Assembly: GCA_001940925.1 (NCBI GenBank)
Contig: MSGZ01000009.1
Coordinates: forward strand, 175,908 to 239,907
DNA length: 64,000 nucleotides
From: Ruminococcus sp. Phil11
Lineage (GTDB): Bacteria; Bacillota; Clostridia; Oscillospirales; Ruminococcaceae
Direction: 5' to 3'
Positions 26,926-35,282 of the stretch are shown here, piece by piece. Within the stretch, counting starts at the first letter, position 1, and every line of letters starts with the position of its first letter. A program made the position numbers and the translations under genes. The notes under the pieces are model-generated. The model saw only the letters and a list, made by a program, of their open reading frames with translations, did not search any database and had not been told where the DNA came from.

Positions 26926-28137
26926 TCAGAGACGGAAAACGCGGACATCCTCTGCATAAAGGCTGGCAGAGCAGTACAGCGTTCCGAACAGTCCGTTCAG
27001 TCCGGCGCAGTAATCCGTGACGGGGATCCTGCCGTCTGTCGTTATGATGCATCCGTCCGATTCGTTCAGATGCGTGACAAACAGCGATACGTCTGCCGGA
27101 AGCTTGCTTTCTGCCAGATCGGCGCGGACAGCCTCGGCAAATTCTTCGGGACTGCCGTGCGGCGCGGAGCGGATCGTGCCCTGCCATTCGTTCTGTACAT
27201 TTGTGCGGTCACTGCTGCCGAATGTGTACGGCTGCTCCGGGTTTTCATGCGGGAGCGGCCCCGCCCCGTGCCGCGTGACATACGAACGCGTCATGTAAAC
27301 GATCTCCGTTTCCGGCTGCGCAGAACTGCCGCCGTACAGTTCCCGCAGGATGCGTGCCGGCTCTGTCAGTCCCGTGCGCGAGGCCGTCAGGTGCGGAGCG
27401 AATTTCGTATACATTTCGTCGAGCAGCAGCCCCTGCGCCCCCTCAAACAGAATATCGTCGTATTCCCGTAAAAATGAAGTCTCGCGGAGCGTAACGGATT
27501 CGGCATTTCTGGCCATGACCTCCGCCGCATTGCGGAGCACAATGTCGCTTTGCAGCAACTCACCGTATTCTCCTGCGTTTTGCAGGTCGATGTTCAGTGT
27601 ATGGAGACGGAACGGCAGATAATCCGTTTGAATCTCACGCATGTTCCGGTAGAGCTTTTCTGCGTCTGAACCGGCAATTTCGCCGAGATGCAGCGGATAG
27701 CGTCCGGAGCGCACGACTGCTTCATTGATTCCCATTCCGCAGGAGCCGTGGCGTTCCTTGCCGCGGGACGTTTCCAGCAGCATATTCAGCAGAATATCAC
27801 CGATATATGTGCAGCGGCAATCAGGAGACGCGTAAAGCTGCGGGTCGGTTCCGGAAAGAGCGCGGAACCGTTCCGTTTCCTCTGAAAGTTTATAGAGATC
27901 GGGCAGAAAGCTGTCCGCCCAGTATGTATCTGCTTCGCGGAACGAACCGGATGATAACTGAGAAAACACGAACCGTCTGTCCGGAAAATCAACGGTATGC
28001 CCGGCCTGTGCACCGCCGTTATGCCGCACGCAGACCGCCGTTTTTCCGGCGTTTCTGCTTCTCAGTGCAAAATGATCTGTGGCAAGTCCTTTTCCCTCGT
28101 CCCCGAAATTCTTGCCGATTACGATCGTAACAGACAC
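26926..28137 (-). CDS. Divergent adenylosuccinate synthetase-like enzyme (PurA superfamily)
   Basis: The protein has 403 residues. It keeps the GTP and catalytic motifs of PurA: FGDEGKG with its catalytic Asp and Lys near residue 12, GAQAGHT with catalytic His, FEGAQGLLLD and TRHGAGPLPHE. It departs where PurA binds IMP: the TGRGIGP-Y-DK-xxR stretch is replaced by GSCGMGINEAVVRSGR, and the length is about 30 residues below the usual 430. It probably performs GTP-dependent activation and amino-acid ligation on a purine-like or other 6-oxo substrate, perhaps not IMP. The GTG start at 28137 has no ribosome binding site and lies nine bases after the VWA gene, suggesting coupled translation. This context makes a housekeeping purine role unlikely. 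Confidence 0.75.
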   Translation of the reverse strand: MSVTIVIGKNFGDEGKGLATDHFALRSRNAGKTAVCVRHNGGAQAGHTVDFPDRRFVFSQLSSGSFREADTYWADSFLPDLYKLSEETERFRALSGTDPQLYASPDCRCTYIGDILLNMLLETSRGKERHGSCGMGINEAVVRSGRYPLHLGEIAGSDAEKLYRNMREIQTDYLPFRLHTLNIDLQNAGEYGELLQSDIVLRNAAEVMARNAESVTLRETSFLREYDDILFEGAQGLLLDEMYTKFAPHLTASRTGLTEPARILRELYGGSSAQPETEIVYMTRSYVTRHGAGPLPHENPEQPYTFGSSDRTNVQNEWQGTIRSAPHGSPEEFAEAVRADLAESKLPADVSLFVTHLNESDGCIITTDGRIPVTDYCAGLNGLFGTLYCSASLYAEDVRVFRL

Positions 28138-28146
28138 GGTGCGCGG

Positions 28147-29025
28147 TTACAGGCTGATCGTCGAAAGTGCTTTTGCGGCGACAGTTTTTGCCGGGTCTGT
28201 CCACTGGGAAAGTGTATCCGCCTTGGACATGCCGCCTGCGACCTGCATCAAAGAGATCATGACCTCTGCAAGGTATTCAATGTTTGCCGGCTCAATCACG
28301 GCATTGCGCCCCGGCAGGAGCGGCTCCCATGTCCGCAGCGAAGAAACGGTGCGGCTGCCGGTGACAATGTGGAATACCTCGTATTTCTCGCTGACCAGTG
28401 CGGCGAGCTTTTTCGTTTTGTAGTCTTTCGCGTTTTCGTCGCCGAACACGAACGCGATCTCTTTTTCTGACAGAATGTTCACATTCCCGTCGTCACCGAC
28501 CTCATCACCGATGCAGAAGATGAACCCTTTTTTTCCGCGCTTCTCAAAGCAGTCCGTGGAGGTGTGCTTCAGCGCAAAATACCAGACAAGTGCGTCATAG
28601 CTGTAGCGGTTGCCGCCGCCGAGCACGAAGTCCAGCAGCTGCTCGACGACGCGGATATCCGCCTCAAACTGCGTGACCTGCATCGGGATCGAGCTGTTCG
28701 GTGCCGTAAAGGCCGCGCACATCAGGTGCGGGTCGGTGACAGGCCGCTTTTCAAGGATCATGGTCGCGGTCTTGTTGAGTGAGTTCTTTGCGATCTCCGC
28801 AGCCAGATAGCCCATGGAGCCGGTCGAATCGAAGCCGATGATGATCGGCGTGGATGCCGGCGAGTCCTCGCTGTCTCTGGATTCGCGGACGGAAATGAAC
28901 CGCGGCTGATACTTTTCCTGTGCGCTGTTACCGCTGAAAATGTCATTCGCAGTCGAACTGCTGCTGATGCCCTTGCTGCTTTTCAGACGGCTCCAGTCTG
29001 CTGCATTGTAGCTTCCGTGTCCCAT
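28147..29025 (-). CDS. VWA-like metal-binding protein, first paralogue
   Basis: This 292-residue cytoplasmic protein starts MGHGSYNAADWSRLKSS. It has a von Willebrand factor A-like core: IIIGFDSTGSMGYLA resembles the MIDAS DxSxS site with Thr at the second position. Later come HLMCAAFTAPNSS and GFIFCIGDEVGDDG, where VWA domains have a second acidic loop. There is no signal peptide or membrane segment. It is a clear paralogue of the next gene upstream; both share the N-terminal YxAxDWxRL and the FDxTxSMG and TQFExDIR motifs. AAGGAGG precedes the start and the PurA-like gene follows nine bases after the stop. Adhesion-like partner binding or scaffolding of the neighbouring enzyme is a guess. 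Confidence 0.7.
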   Translation of the reverse strand: MGHGSYNAADWSRLKSSKGISSSSTANDIFSGNSAQEKYQPRFISVRESRDSEDSPASTPIIIGFDSTGSMGYLAAEIAKNSLNKTATMILEKRPVTDPHLMCAAFTAPNSSIPMQVTQFEADIRVVEQLLDFVLGGGNRYSYDALVWYFALKHTSTDCFEKRGKKGFIFCIGDEVGDDGNVNILSEKEIAFVFGDENAKDYKTKKLAALVSEKYEVFHIVTGSRTVSSLRTWEPLLPGRNAVIEPANIEYLAEVMISLMQVAGGMSKADTLSQWTDPAKTVAAKALSTISL

Positions 29026-29037
29026 GTTGGTACCTCC

Positions 29038-29937
29038 TTAAAAAGAAATAATATTCTGATCGGCCATGCGGATCGGTGCAAGTGCGTCCGCGATGATCTC
29101 TGCGGCACTCTGGTCAACGGCCCGCAGTGCTTCGTTCTGCGTTTTGCCCTCTGCCGCGGAGATCAGTGCAAAGATCAGCTCCGCAAGGCAGGCGATATTC
29201 TTTTTGCCGATGACCGCAGCTCTGCCGGGCATCAGCGCGTTCCATTCCGCGGAGATCCGGTCGTCTCCGGGCATTCCCTTGTCAATGGAAATGTGGAATA
29301 CATGGTATTTTTCCTCTGCGGCAGCGAGCAGCTCGGAATCGGACAGATCGTATTCCGCGGTGTCGCCGAATACGCGCGCGATCTCATTCCGCGTGAGCAG
29401 CCTGTGGCAGCGGTCGTCACCGATCGTGATGAGGATGCCTTTCTGCCTGCGTTTCTCCCAGCAGTCTGTCCGGGTGCGGTGTGCCGCGAAATACCATGCA
29501 AGATGATAGGATTCGCCGCCGTTTCCGCCGCCGCCGCCCTCAAGATAGAGCGCGGTCAGCTGTTTGATGATGCGGATATCGCTCTCGAACTGCGTTACCT
29601 GAAAAGGCACTTTGTCTGTTTTGCTGTCGCCGATCGCGCAGCAGAGCACCTGCGGACAGGAGATCGGCTTGTGCTCGTAGAGATACATGACCGCACGGTT
29701 CAGCGCACGGAGTGCCAATTCCTCCGCAAGAAATCCCATGGACGTTGTGACGTCAAAGCCGATGATGACCGGCGTGGACTGCGGGGAATCGGGATTGTCG
29801 CGCGCTTCGCGGAATACGTTTTTCAGCGAGGCGTTCTGCGTGCTGCTGCCTTTGAAGATTTGCTCTGCTTTCTTTTCGGTGCCGAAACTGCTTCTCAGCC
29901 TGTTCCAGTCACTCGCCGTATAGCTTCCCTGTCCCAT
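29038..29937 (-). CDS. VWA-like metal-binding protein, second paralogue
   Basis: This 299-residue protein is built like its neighbour: MGQGSYTASDWNRLRSS, then VIIGFDVTTSMGFLAEELA, QVTQFESDIRIIKQL and ILITIGDDRCHRLL. The MIDAS-like site again reads DxTxS. A Gly-rich loop (EGGGGGNGGES) replaces the shorter GGGN of the other copy. The two differ enough to suggest a heteromer. Its start is two bases after the stop of the zinc-ribbon gene, and the first paralogue starts 12 bases after its own stop. No secretion or membrane signal is visible, so it acts in the cytoplasm. I know of no assigned function for this subfamily. Confidence 0.7.
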   Translation of the reverse strand: MGQGSYTASDWNRLRSSFGTEKKAEQIFKGSSTQNASLKNVFREARDNPDSPQSTPVIIGFDVTTSMGFLAEELALRALNRAVMYLYEHKPISCPQVLCCAIGDSKTDKVPFQVTQFESDIRIIKQLTALYLEGGGGGNGGESYHLAWYFAAHRTRTDCWEKRRQKGILITIGDDRCHRLLTRNEIARVFGDTAEYDLSDSELLAAAEEKYHVFHISIDKGMPGDDRISAEWNALMPGRAAVIGKKNIACLAELIFALISAAEGKTQNEALRAVDQSAAEIIADALAPIRMADQNIISF

Positions 29938-29939
29938 AA

Positions 29940-30908
29940 TTATGTACCCTTGCCGTAGATCTGCTCATCGTCGGTATCCATCGTGATGAACTTGCGTTCA
30001 CCGTAGGAGCGGATCAGCACATCGTCCCATTTTGCAAAATCGTCGTAGGCATTGCTTTCCGGCTCCGATTTCAGGAAATCCGCAAACGGCTTCGGGATAT
30101 CGTCTGTTTCCTTTGCCGCTGCCGCATTCGGGAATCCGAGCACCTGTGCGGCAGTTTCACGCAGCGCAGTCAGATTGCTGCGTGTGGTCAGCGCTTTGCC
30201 GTTGACGGCCGTATGATTCCGCACCGCATTCCACCAGCCGCCGTACAGGCTTGCCTGATGATCGTAGGGGTCAATATAGATCGTGTCAATGCCGAAATCC
30301 GGGTGCACGATGCTGCTGTATTCCAGCACACAGCAGAGATTTTCCATACGCCCGATCAGCCATGCCGTATGCCGGCCGGAGAGCTTTCCGAACAGCCGGA
30401 GCGGATATTCGTCCTCGCTTTTTTTGACGGCAAGCAGCACGGAATCATCGGTGAGGGAGAACCCGCCGCTGATGACCGGGAAAAAACGGGAGAGATTTCT
30501 GACATCGGCGGACGGATAGTCGAGCATGGAAACGGCCCTGCGGTATTTGTCCGCATTTTCCGTCTGACCGGGCTCAAACCGGAAGATAACAGACTGTCTT
30601 GCGGTATAGGCGGTCATGACGCGGTCGCTGTACCGGTGCAGGCTCGCGACATTGATCTGTCTGCCGTCGCTGCAGGAAAAGGTCTCCTGTTCGGCCTGCT
30701 TCCAGAGCTCGTCTGCACGGCGTCTGCGCTCCTGACCGTCCGCGGAAAGCCGGAAAAAGCTTTTCATGCGTGCGTAGAATTCGCGGTAGTAGTCCGTGTC
30801 CTTGTGATCGAGCACATAATCCGTGCGGCAGTACGGACAACGCGCTGTCGTGCCGGACGGGTCGATCAGCATCGGACCGCCGCAGTTTCTGCAGTTCAGG
30901 TTCTTCAT
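29940..30908 (-). CDS. Zinc-ribbon protein of unknown function
   Basis: The protein has 322 residues. The first 35 form a zinc ribbon with two CxxC pairs (LNCRNCGGPML and ARCPYCRTDY). A charged helical linker follows (QERRRRADELWKQAEQE), then a globular domain not recognised by family (VIFRFEPGQTENADKYRRAV, WWNAVRNHTAVNG). It lacks membrane segments and known catalytic motifs. It is the first gene of the operon, behind a consensus promoter (30944-30972), with GGGAGGG before its ATG. Such ribbons often mediate nucleic-acid or protein contacts, so it may be the adaptor or sensor of the VWA/PurA-like module. The call stops at the ribbon. Confidence 0.65.
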   Translation of the reverse strand: MKNLNCRNCGGPMLIDPSGTTARCPYCRTDYVLDHKDTDYYREFYARMKSFFRLSADGQERRRRADELWKQAEQETFSCSDGRQINVASLHRYSDRVMTAYTARQSVIFRFEPGQTENADKYRRAVSMLDYPSADVRNLSRFFPVISGGFSLTDDSVLLAVKKSEDEYPLRLFGKLSGRHTAWLIGRMENLCCVLEYSSIVHPDFGIDTIYIDPYDHQASLYGGWWNAVRNHTAVNGKALTTRSNLTALRETAAQVLGFPNAAAAKETDDIPKPFADFLKSEPESNAYDDFAKWDDVLIRSYGERKFITMDTDDEQIYGKGT

Positions 30909-30943
30909 ATTCTGCCCTCCCTTGATCGCATTTGTATGATACT

Positions 30944-30972
30944 ATCATAGCACAGAACGGGCATGAAGTCAA
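30944..30972 (-). promoter_or_regulatory. Promoter of the zinc-ribbon/VWA/PurA-like operon
   Basis: On the minus strand TTGACT (30967-30972) and TATGAT (30944-30949) are separated by 17 bases, about 36 bases before the start codon. It is one of the closest matches to the vegetative consensus in the window, suggesting constitutive expression. Confidence 0.75.
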
Positions 30973-31100
30973 GGCATGATAATAATAATTGTATACAATT
31001 TCGTGCGGATCGTGTTTGATTCCGGCTGCCTTTTTTGCCGCCGCAGACTGTACAGTTTTGCATATCTGACAAAGCAGCAGCCTTTTTGCAGGATTGTTCA

Positions 31101-31129
31101 TTGACGCAGCCGGAAATCTATAGTACAAT
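31101..31129 (+). promoter_or_regulatory. Promoter of the dockerin metallopeptidase gene
   Basis: TTGACG (31101-31106) and TACAAT (31124-31129) are separated by 17 bases, with a leader of about 40 bases to the start at 31176. Confidence 0.7.
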
Positions 31130-31175
31130 GAAAGCAGATTTCCGCAGGACTGCGGAGAAAAGGGGAGGGGTTACG

Positions 31176-33824
31176 ATGAACAGAAAAACAGCGGCATTGC
31201 TGACGGCTGCGGCAGCAGCTTCTGCGATGCTTGATCTGCTGCCGGAACATGCGCTTGCAGCAGAGGAATACCGCATCCGCGACAAATGGGGCTACTGTCA
31301 GACGGCGCATTATGCGGAATCGGAGCATTTTGTCATTTTCTACGGGAACAATGACACGACCGGAAAGGTCAATGATGCGTTTCTCAAACGCAATCTGGCC
31401 GACTACGAAAAGCTTTGGAAATGCTACGGTGAGCTTCTCGGCATGACGGATATGAATGTCGATATCTACGGCAAGAGCGCGCAGAAATACAAAACGAATG
31501 TCTATCTGACCTTTACCGGATTAAGTCAGTATCCCGAGGGCTGGGCGTTCATGAGCTCGGAGGACGGCTACGGCATCGAGATCATCAGTCCCGAGGCGAT
31601 GCTCGATGACCTGACGATCGCGCATGAGTTCGGGCATGTTGTGACGATGCAGCAGAAGGCATGGGTCGATCAGGAGATTACCGGTGCATGGTGGGAGCCT
31701 CTTGCAAACTGGTTCCGCGAAATGTATCTCAGCAGCAGCTATTATACCGGTACAGTCAAAACCTGCTGGTTTGAGCCGTATATCCGGAATCTGAACATGG
31801 CCTATCCGCACGGCCGCGATTACTACGAGGTCTGGCCGTTTCTTGTGTATCTCGAAACGAATCCGGACAATCTGCCGGGTCTCGGACAGTTCGCGGTCAA
31901 GCGGCTGATCTCCGAGGCGAAGCCGGGGGAGTATCCGTTTGATACGATCACGCGGCTGTTCGGGACGGATGTGCAGACCGTGTTCGGGCATTATGCCAAG
32001 CGCATGGCGACCTTTGATCTCGGCGCGAGAGAAGCCTACCGCGCAGAATTTGCGCAGAAGCTCAAGGATGCACCCTATTATTGGAACCTGTTTTATACGG
32101 TTCCGGAGGACAGCGGCAGCGGCTGGCTGCAGGCACCGCAGTGGGAGGCACCGATGCAGGGCGGCATCAATGTGATTCCGCTTCAGATCACGGGCGGAGA
32201 GATCACCGCAGAGCTGCGCGGCCTTTCGGATGATGCGAATGCCGCATGGCAGGCATGTATTGTTACGGAGGATGCGTCCGGTAATGTGCGGTATTCCGAT
32301 CTGTTCGGCAGCGGGGAGACGGCAGCGGTCTCTGCTGCGGGCATGACAAAGGCGTATCTGACCGTATCCGCTATGCCGAAAACGCTTTATCCGGTCAACG
32401 CGTTCCATAAGGAAAAGGATTCGCCCTACCGCACCGGCGACGAGCGCAGACGGTATCCCTATGAGATCCGGCTGACCGGCGCGTCGGTGCAGCAGTCCGG
32501 CGGGTATCAGAAGGGAAACGGCCATATCCATGCAAACGGCGGCGGCTGGGTCGCGGATACTGCAAAGGTTTCCGATTCTGCTTATGTCGGCCCGGAGGCA
32601 ATGGTGCTCGGCAATGCGAAGGTTTCCGGAGAAGCAAGGATCACGGATCATGCAGTGGTCGCGGGTGATACCGTTGTGCAGGATCATGCGGTCATTTCCG
32701 GATATGCCTGCGTGCACGGCGGCGGCTGGGTCTATGCGGACGGCGGCTGGAAATCGGGCAGCGTGACGGTCAGCGGCAATGCTGTCGTGGGCGGGAGTGC
32801 GGTCATCAGCGGTATGTGCAGCATTACCGGGAATGCGTCTGTCATGCAGAAGGCGCATGTCTGTGATGCGGTCACACTGAAAGACCGTGCCTGCGCAAAG
32901 GGCACTTCGTATCTGACCGGCAGCGGCGTTTATTCCGGGCAGGCTGTTGCGGACGGCGATTATGCAAATGAAGAACAGAAAAACAGCGGTGTCGGGTTCG
33001 GCTGGCTGGATGAGGGCGGCTGGCATCAGACGGCGGAAGGGCATCTTGCTTCTTATGATTTTGCTGACCGGACAGGCTTCTGGGGCGCAGATGCCTATAC
33101 CGCGACCGGCATCCGTCTGAACGGCGCAGAGTGGGCTGCAGAACGCACCTCTGCAAAGGGCGTCGTCAGCTTTGACGGCGACGACGGCTGCCTGCAGCTT
33201 GACAGCGGCATCCTGATGACCGATGATCTTCAGATCAGTCTCGGGGTGCTCTGGAAGGGCGGACAGAACGGGCAGGAGCTTCTGCATTTCGGTGACAGTA
33301 CGGCTTACATCCGTCTGACGCCTGCTGATGCGGACGGACAGACCCGTCTGACCGTTACAGACGGCAGGAATCCGATATCCCTGAAAGCACCTGCACTGAC
33401 GAGGGGTGAATGGCACCGCGTCACAATCCGCATGTTTGACGGGACAGCATCTTTGCTGATCGACGGTCAGCAGGCAGACCGCAAAGCCTGCAGCGTCACG
33501 CCGCTGGATGTGATGTGTGCCGCAGAATCAGATCTTGCCGTGGTCGGAAAGGGGTTCCGCGGGGCACTGGATGATATCCGGTTCAGCTATCAGGAGACTG
33601 CGGAGCCGCAGATCCGGTACACCGGCAGCGAACCGGCAGACGATTCTCCGCTGCGCGGCGATGTCAATGCGGACGGAAAGGTTTCCGTCGCGGATGCGGT
33701 CATGCTCTGCCGGTATCTGACCGGGGAAGGCAGCGTCACGGACTGGCAGGCGGGCGATCTGAATGCAGACAGCAGGCTCGGCGCGGACGATCTGACGCTG
33801 CTGAAACGGCTGCTGCTCGGATAA
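31176..33824 (+). CDS. Secreted dockerin protein with HExxH-type peptidase-like domain, beta-helix and LamG-like domain
   Basis: The product has 882 residues with a signal peptide (AALLTAAAAASAMLDLLP). Residues 30-330 form a domain with an HEFGH zinc-binding motif at 150-154 and a following ENGSEXX-like acidic segment, resembling DUF6055-type putative metallopeptidases. From about 450 to 600 there are short repeats of the left-handed beta-helix kind (DTAKVSDSAYVGPEAMVLGN, AVISGYACVHGG). A LamG-like jelly roll follows (ISLGVLWKGGQNGQELLHFG, WHRVTIRMFDGTASLLIDG). The C-terminus is a dockerin (DVNADGKVSVAD and DLNADSRLGADD). It could cut cell-wall or plant glycoproteins within the cellulosome. 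ATG 31176 follows GGGGAGGGG. Confidence 0.82.
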   Translation: MNRKTAALLTAAAAASAMLDLLPEHALAAEEYRIRDKWGYCQTAHYAESEHFVIFYGNNDTTGKVNDAFLKRNLADYEKLWKCYGELLGMTDMNVDIYGKSAQKYKTNVYLTFTGLSQYPEGWAFMSSEDGYGIEIISPEAMLDDLTIAHEFGHVVTMQQKAWVDQEITGAWWEPLANWFREMYLSSSYYTGTVKTCWFEPYIRNLNMAYPHGRDYYEVWPFLVYLETNPDNLPGLGQFAVKRLISEAKPGEYPFDTITRLFGTDVQTVFGHYAKRMATFDLGAREAYRAEFAQKLKDAPYYWNLFYTVPEDSGSGWLQAPQWEAPMQGGINVIPLQITGGEITAELRGLSDDANAAWQACIVTEDASGNVRYSDLFGSGETAAVSAAGMTKAYLTVSAMPKTLYPVNAFHKEKDSPYRTGDERRRYPYEIRLTGASVQQSGGYQKGNGHIHANGGGWVADTAKVSDSAYVGPEAMVLGNAKVSGEARITDHAVVAGDTVVQDHAVISGYACVHGGGWVYADGGWKSGSVTVSGNAVVGGSAVISGMCSITGNASVMQKAHVCDAVTLKDRACAKGTSYLTGSGVYSGQAVADGDYANEEQKNSGVGFGWLDEGGWHQTAEGHLASYDFADRTGFWGADAYTATGIRLNGAEWAAERTSAKGVVSFDGDDGCLQLDSGILMTDDLQISLGVLWKGGQNGQELLHFGDSTAYIRLTPADADGQTRLTVTDGRNPISLKAPALTRGEWHRVTIRMFDGTASLLIDGQQADRKACSVTPLDVMCAAESDLAVVGKGFRGALDDIRFSYQETAEPQIRYTGSEPADDSPLRGDVNADGKVSVADAVMLCRYLTGEGSVTDWQAGDLNADSRLGADDLTLLKRLLLG

Positions 33825-33830
33825 CAAAAA

Positions 33831-33862
33831 AACAGCGGCAGGGAATCATCCCCGCCGCTGTT
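33831..33862. terminator. Bidirectional Rho-independent terminator
   Basis: Arms AACAGCGGCAGGG and CCCCGCCGCTGTT enclose a short AATCAT loop, with an A-run before and a T-rich end after. It separates the convergent dockerin peptidase and rtcB operons. Confidence 0.8.
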
Positions 33863-33863
33863 C

Positions 33864-34009
33864 TTATGCTTTGTTTTGCGCGAATACTTTTTCTTATCCG
33901 TATCCGCAATGCGCGTCACAGGCGAAAGCGTCCATGTGCCGCGCTTCTTTTTGTCCTGCTCGCGCTTCTGCTTTTTGCTCATTTTCTCATAGGGTACAAA
34001 ATCCTTCAT
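33864..34009 (-). pseudogene. Small basic protein gene coupled to rtcB, apparent 3' frameshift
   Basis: The reading frame starts at ATG 34009, overlapping the rtcB stop (ATGA). It encodes a lysine/arginine-rich protein: KDFVPYEKMSKKQKREQ, KKKRGTWTLSPVTRIADT, KKYSRK. I recall similar basic proteins of about 50-60 residues in many Firmicutes, ending shortly after the YxRK motif. Here the frame reads on through the terminator hairpin and into the antisense of the dockerin gene until 33590. That is not credible. Adding one A to the A4 run at 33874-33877 ends the protein at TAA 33864 after YSRKNKA, just before the terminator. Either the gene has lost a base or the sequence has. Confidence 0.6.
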
Positions 34010-35214
34010 TCCTCTGCACCTGCCTTAAAGTTATAAATCGGCCGGATGATCTCATTGATCTCGACGGTATCGCCGATGCATCCGGTGATCGCTTCCATCG
34101 GCTTATAGGCCATCGGGCATTCGTCCAGCGTCCCGCTCCCGACGGATGTGGTATAGATGCCGGCCATCTGCTTTTTGAATTCGGAGACCGTGAACGAAGC
34201 CTTTGCGTCCGAACGGGACATCAGTCTGCCTGCGCCGTGCGGAGCGGACTGGTTCCAGTCGTCATTGCCCTTTCCCGTGCAGATCAGGCTGCCGTCTCGC
34301 ATATTCATCGGGATCAGCAGCTTTTCGCCGGCACGCGCCGAGACTGCGCCCTTCCGCAGGATCATGTGCTCCGTGTCGATATAATTGTGAATTGTTGTGA
34401 ACTGCTCCGCAATATGCAGTCCCATGCCGCGGATCAGTTCGTCGATCATGGCTTTCCGGTTAAGCATTGCAAATTCCTGCGTCAGCTTCATGTCGTGGAT
34501 ATACTGCTCAAACAGTCTGCCCGTTGTATAGGCAAGATGCTTCGGCACATCGGTACGCTTTTCGGCTTTCAGCTTCTTCAGAGCCTTCTGGATTTGCGTT
34601 TCCCTGCCTTGTGCTTTTAATGCAGCAATCAGCGCATCGGCCTCGTCCTTTGAGACAGCATTCAAATGCCGGTACGCTTCCTCCTGATAGTATTTTGCGA
34701 CCTCGACGCCGAGATGCCGTGAGCCGGAGTGAATGACCAGATAAATACTGCCGTCCCCGCTCTGATCGGCCTCGATGAAATGATTGCCGCCGCCGAGTGT
34801 TCCGATGCTCAGCATCATGCGCGGAACGTGTATTTTGTCGGCGCAGTAAAGCAGTTCCGGTGCAAAGCGCGATGCAAACCGGTGCGGTGTCTCCCTGACG
34901 GAAAACCCGGACGGAATGCTCCGGTAGATCAGCTTGTCGAGCTTCTGTAGCTCGATATGCTTTTCTTTGAGCCGGACAGTCTCCATGCCGCAGCCGATAT
35001 CGACACCGACGAGATTCGGGATCGCGGTGTCAGTGACGGTCATGGTCGTGCCGATCGTGCAGCCTGCACCGGCGTGGACATCCGGCATGATGCGGATCTT
35101 TGCACCGGCACTCACCGGCTGATTGCACAGGGACAGGATCTGCGCGACGGCGCTTTCCTCTGCGATATCCGCAAAAACCTTTGCAGAAGCGTATTTTCCC
35201 TGAATTTCAAACAT
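34006..35214 (-). CDS. rtcB: RNA-splicing ligase RtcB
   Basis: This 402-residue ligase has the RtcB signatures: MPDVHAGAGCTIGTTM, VGVDIGCGM with the metal-binding Asp and Cys, GTLGGGNHFIE with the Mn-binding Asn-His, HSGSRHLG, and the C-terminal APHGAGRLMSR with the His that is guanylylated. RtcB joins 2',3'-cyclic phosphate ends to 5'-OH ends of RNA using GTP and manganese, in tRNA or stress-induced RNA repair. The start at 35214 follows AAAGGA; the longer upstream frame crosses a terminator and is rejected. Transcription must pass the terminator at 35240-35271, so expression is probably conditional. A small basic protein is coupled downstream. No Rtc regulator or release factor H is adjacent. 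Confidence 0.95.
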   Translation of the reverse strand: MFEIQGKYASAKVFADIAEESAVAQILSLCNQPVSAGAKIRIMPDVHAGAGCTIGTTMTVTDTAIPNLVGVDIGCGMETVRLKEKHIELQKLDKLIYRSIPSGFSVRETPHRFASRFAPELLYCADKIHVPRMMLSIGTLGGGNHFIEADQSGDGSIYLVIHSGSRHLGVEVAKYYQEEAYRHLNAVSKDEADALIAALKAQGRETQIQKALKKLKAEKRTDVPKHLAYTTGRLFEQYIHDMKLTQEFAMLNRKAMIDELIRGMGLHIAEQFTTIHNYIDTEHMILRKGAVSARAGEKLLIPMNMRDGSLICTGKGNDDWNQSAPHGAGRLMSRSDAKASFTVSEFKKQMAGIYTTSVGSGTLDECPMAYKPMEAITGCIGDTVEINEIIRPIYNFKAGAEE

Positions 35215-35239
35215 AAATTGTCCTTTCCGGAGTGCCCGC

Positions 35240-35271
35240 AAAAAAAAGCATCCCTGCCGGTGCAGAGATGC
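35240..35271 (-). terminator. Rho-independent terminator in the rtcB leader
   Basis: On the minus strand GCATCTCTGC and GCAGGGATGC pair around a four-base loop and are followed by eight T residues. The element stands only 26 bases before the rtcB start and after the promoter at 35411-35439. It either ends a short upstream transcript or acts as an attenuator for rtcB. Confidence 0.85.
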
Positions 35272-35282
35272 TTTGACGATCG

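Noticed and set aside
26926-28137. PurA-like gene as phage PurZ (2-aminoadenylosuccinate synthetase)
   Set aside because: In the PurZ enzymes I recall, the first Asp of the GDEGKG motif is changed; here it is retained. No phage genes surround it. Kept only as a divergent PurA-superfamily enzyme.
26926-28137. PurA-like gene as the housekeeping purA
   Set aside because: The IMP-loop motif is replaced, the GTG start lacks a ribosome binding site, and it sits in an unrelated four-gene operon.
31116-31129. Third TTGTA-N3-TACAA operator before the dockerin peptidase
   Set aside because: Only the TACAA half is present (as part of the -10 box TACAAT); the left half reads ATCTA.
31521-33416. 631-codon minus-strand frame opposite the dockerin peptidase
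   Set aside because: Antisense shadow, Arg/His-rich, no ribosome binding site or domain.
33590-34009. 139-residue protein as written at the rtcB 3' side
   Set aside because: Beyond about residue 48 the frame passes through the terminator and the antisense of the dockerin coding sequence, so the long tail is not credible.
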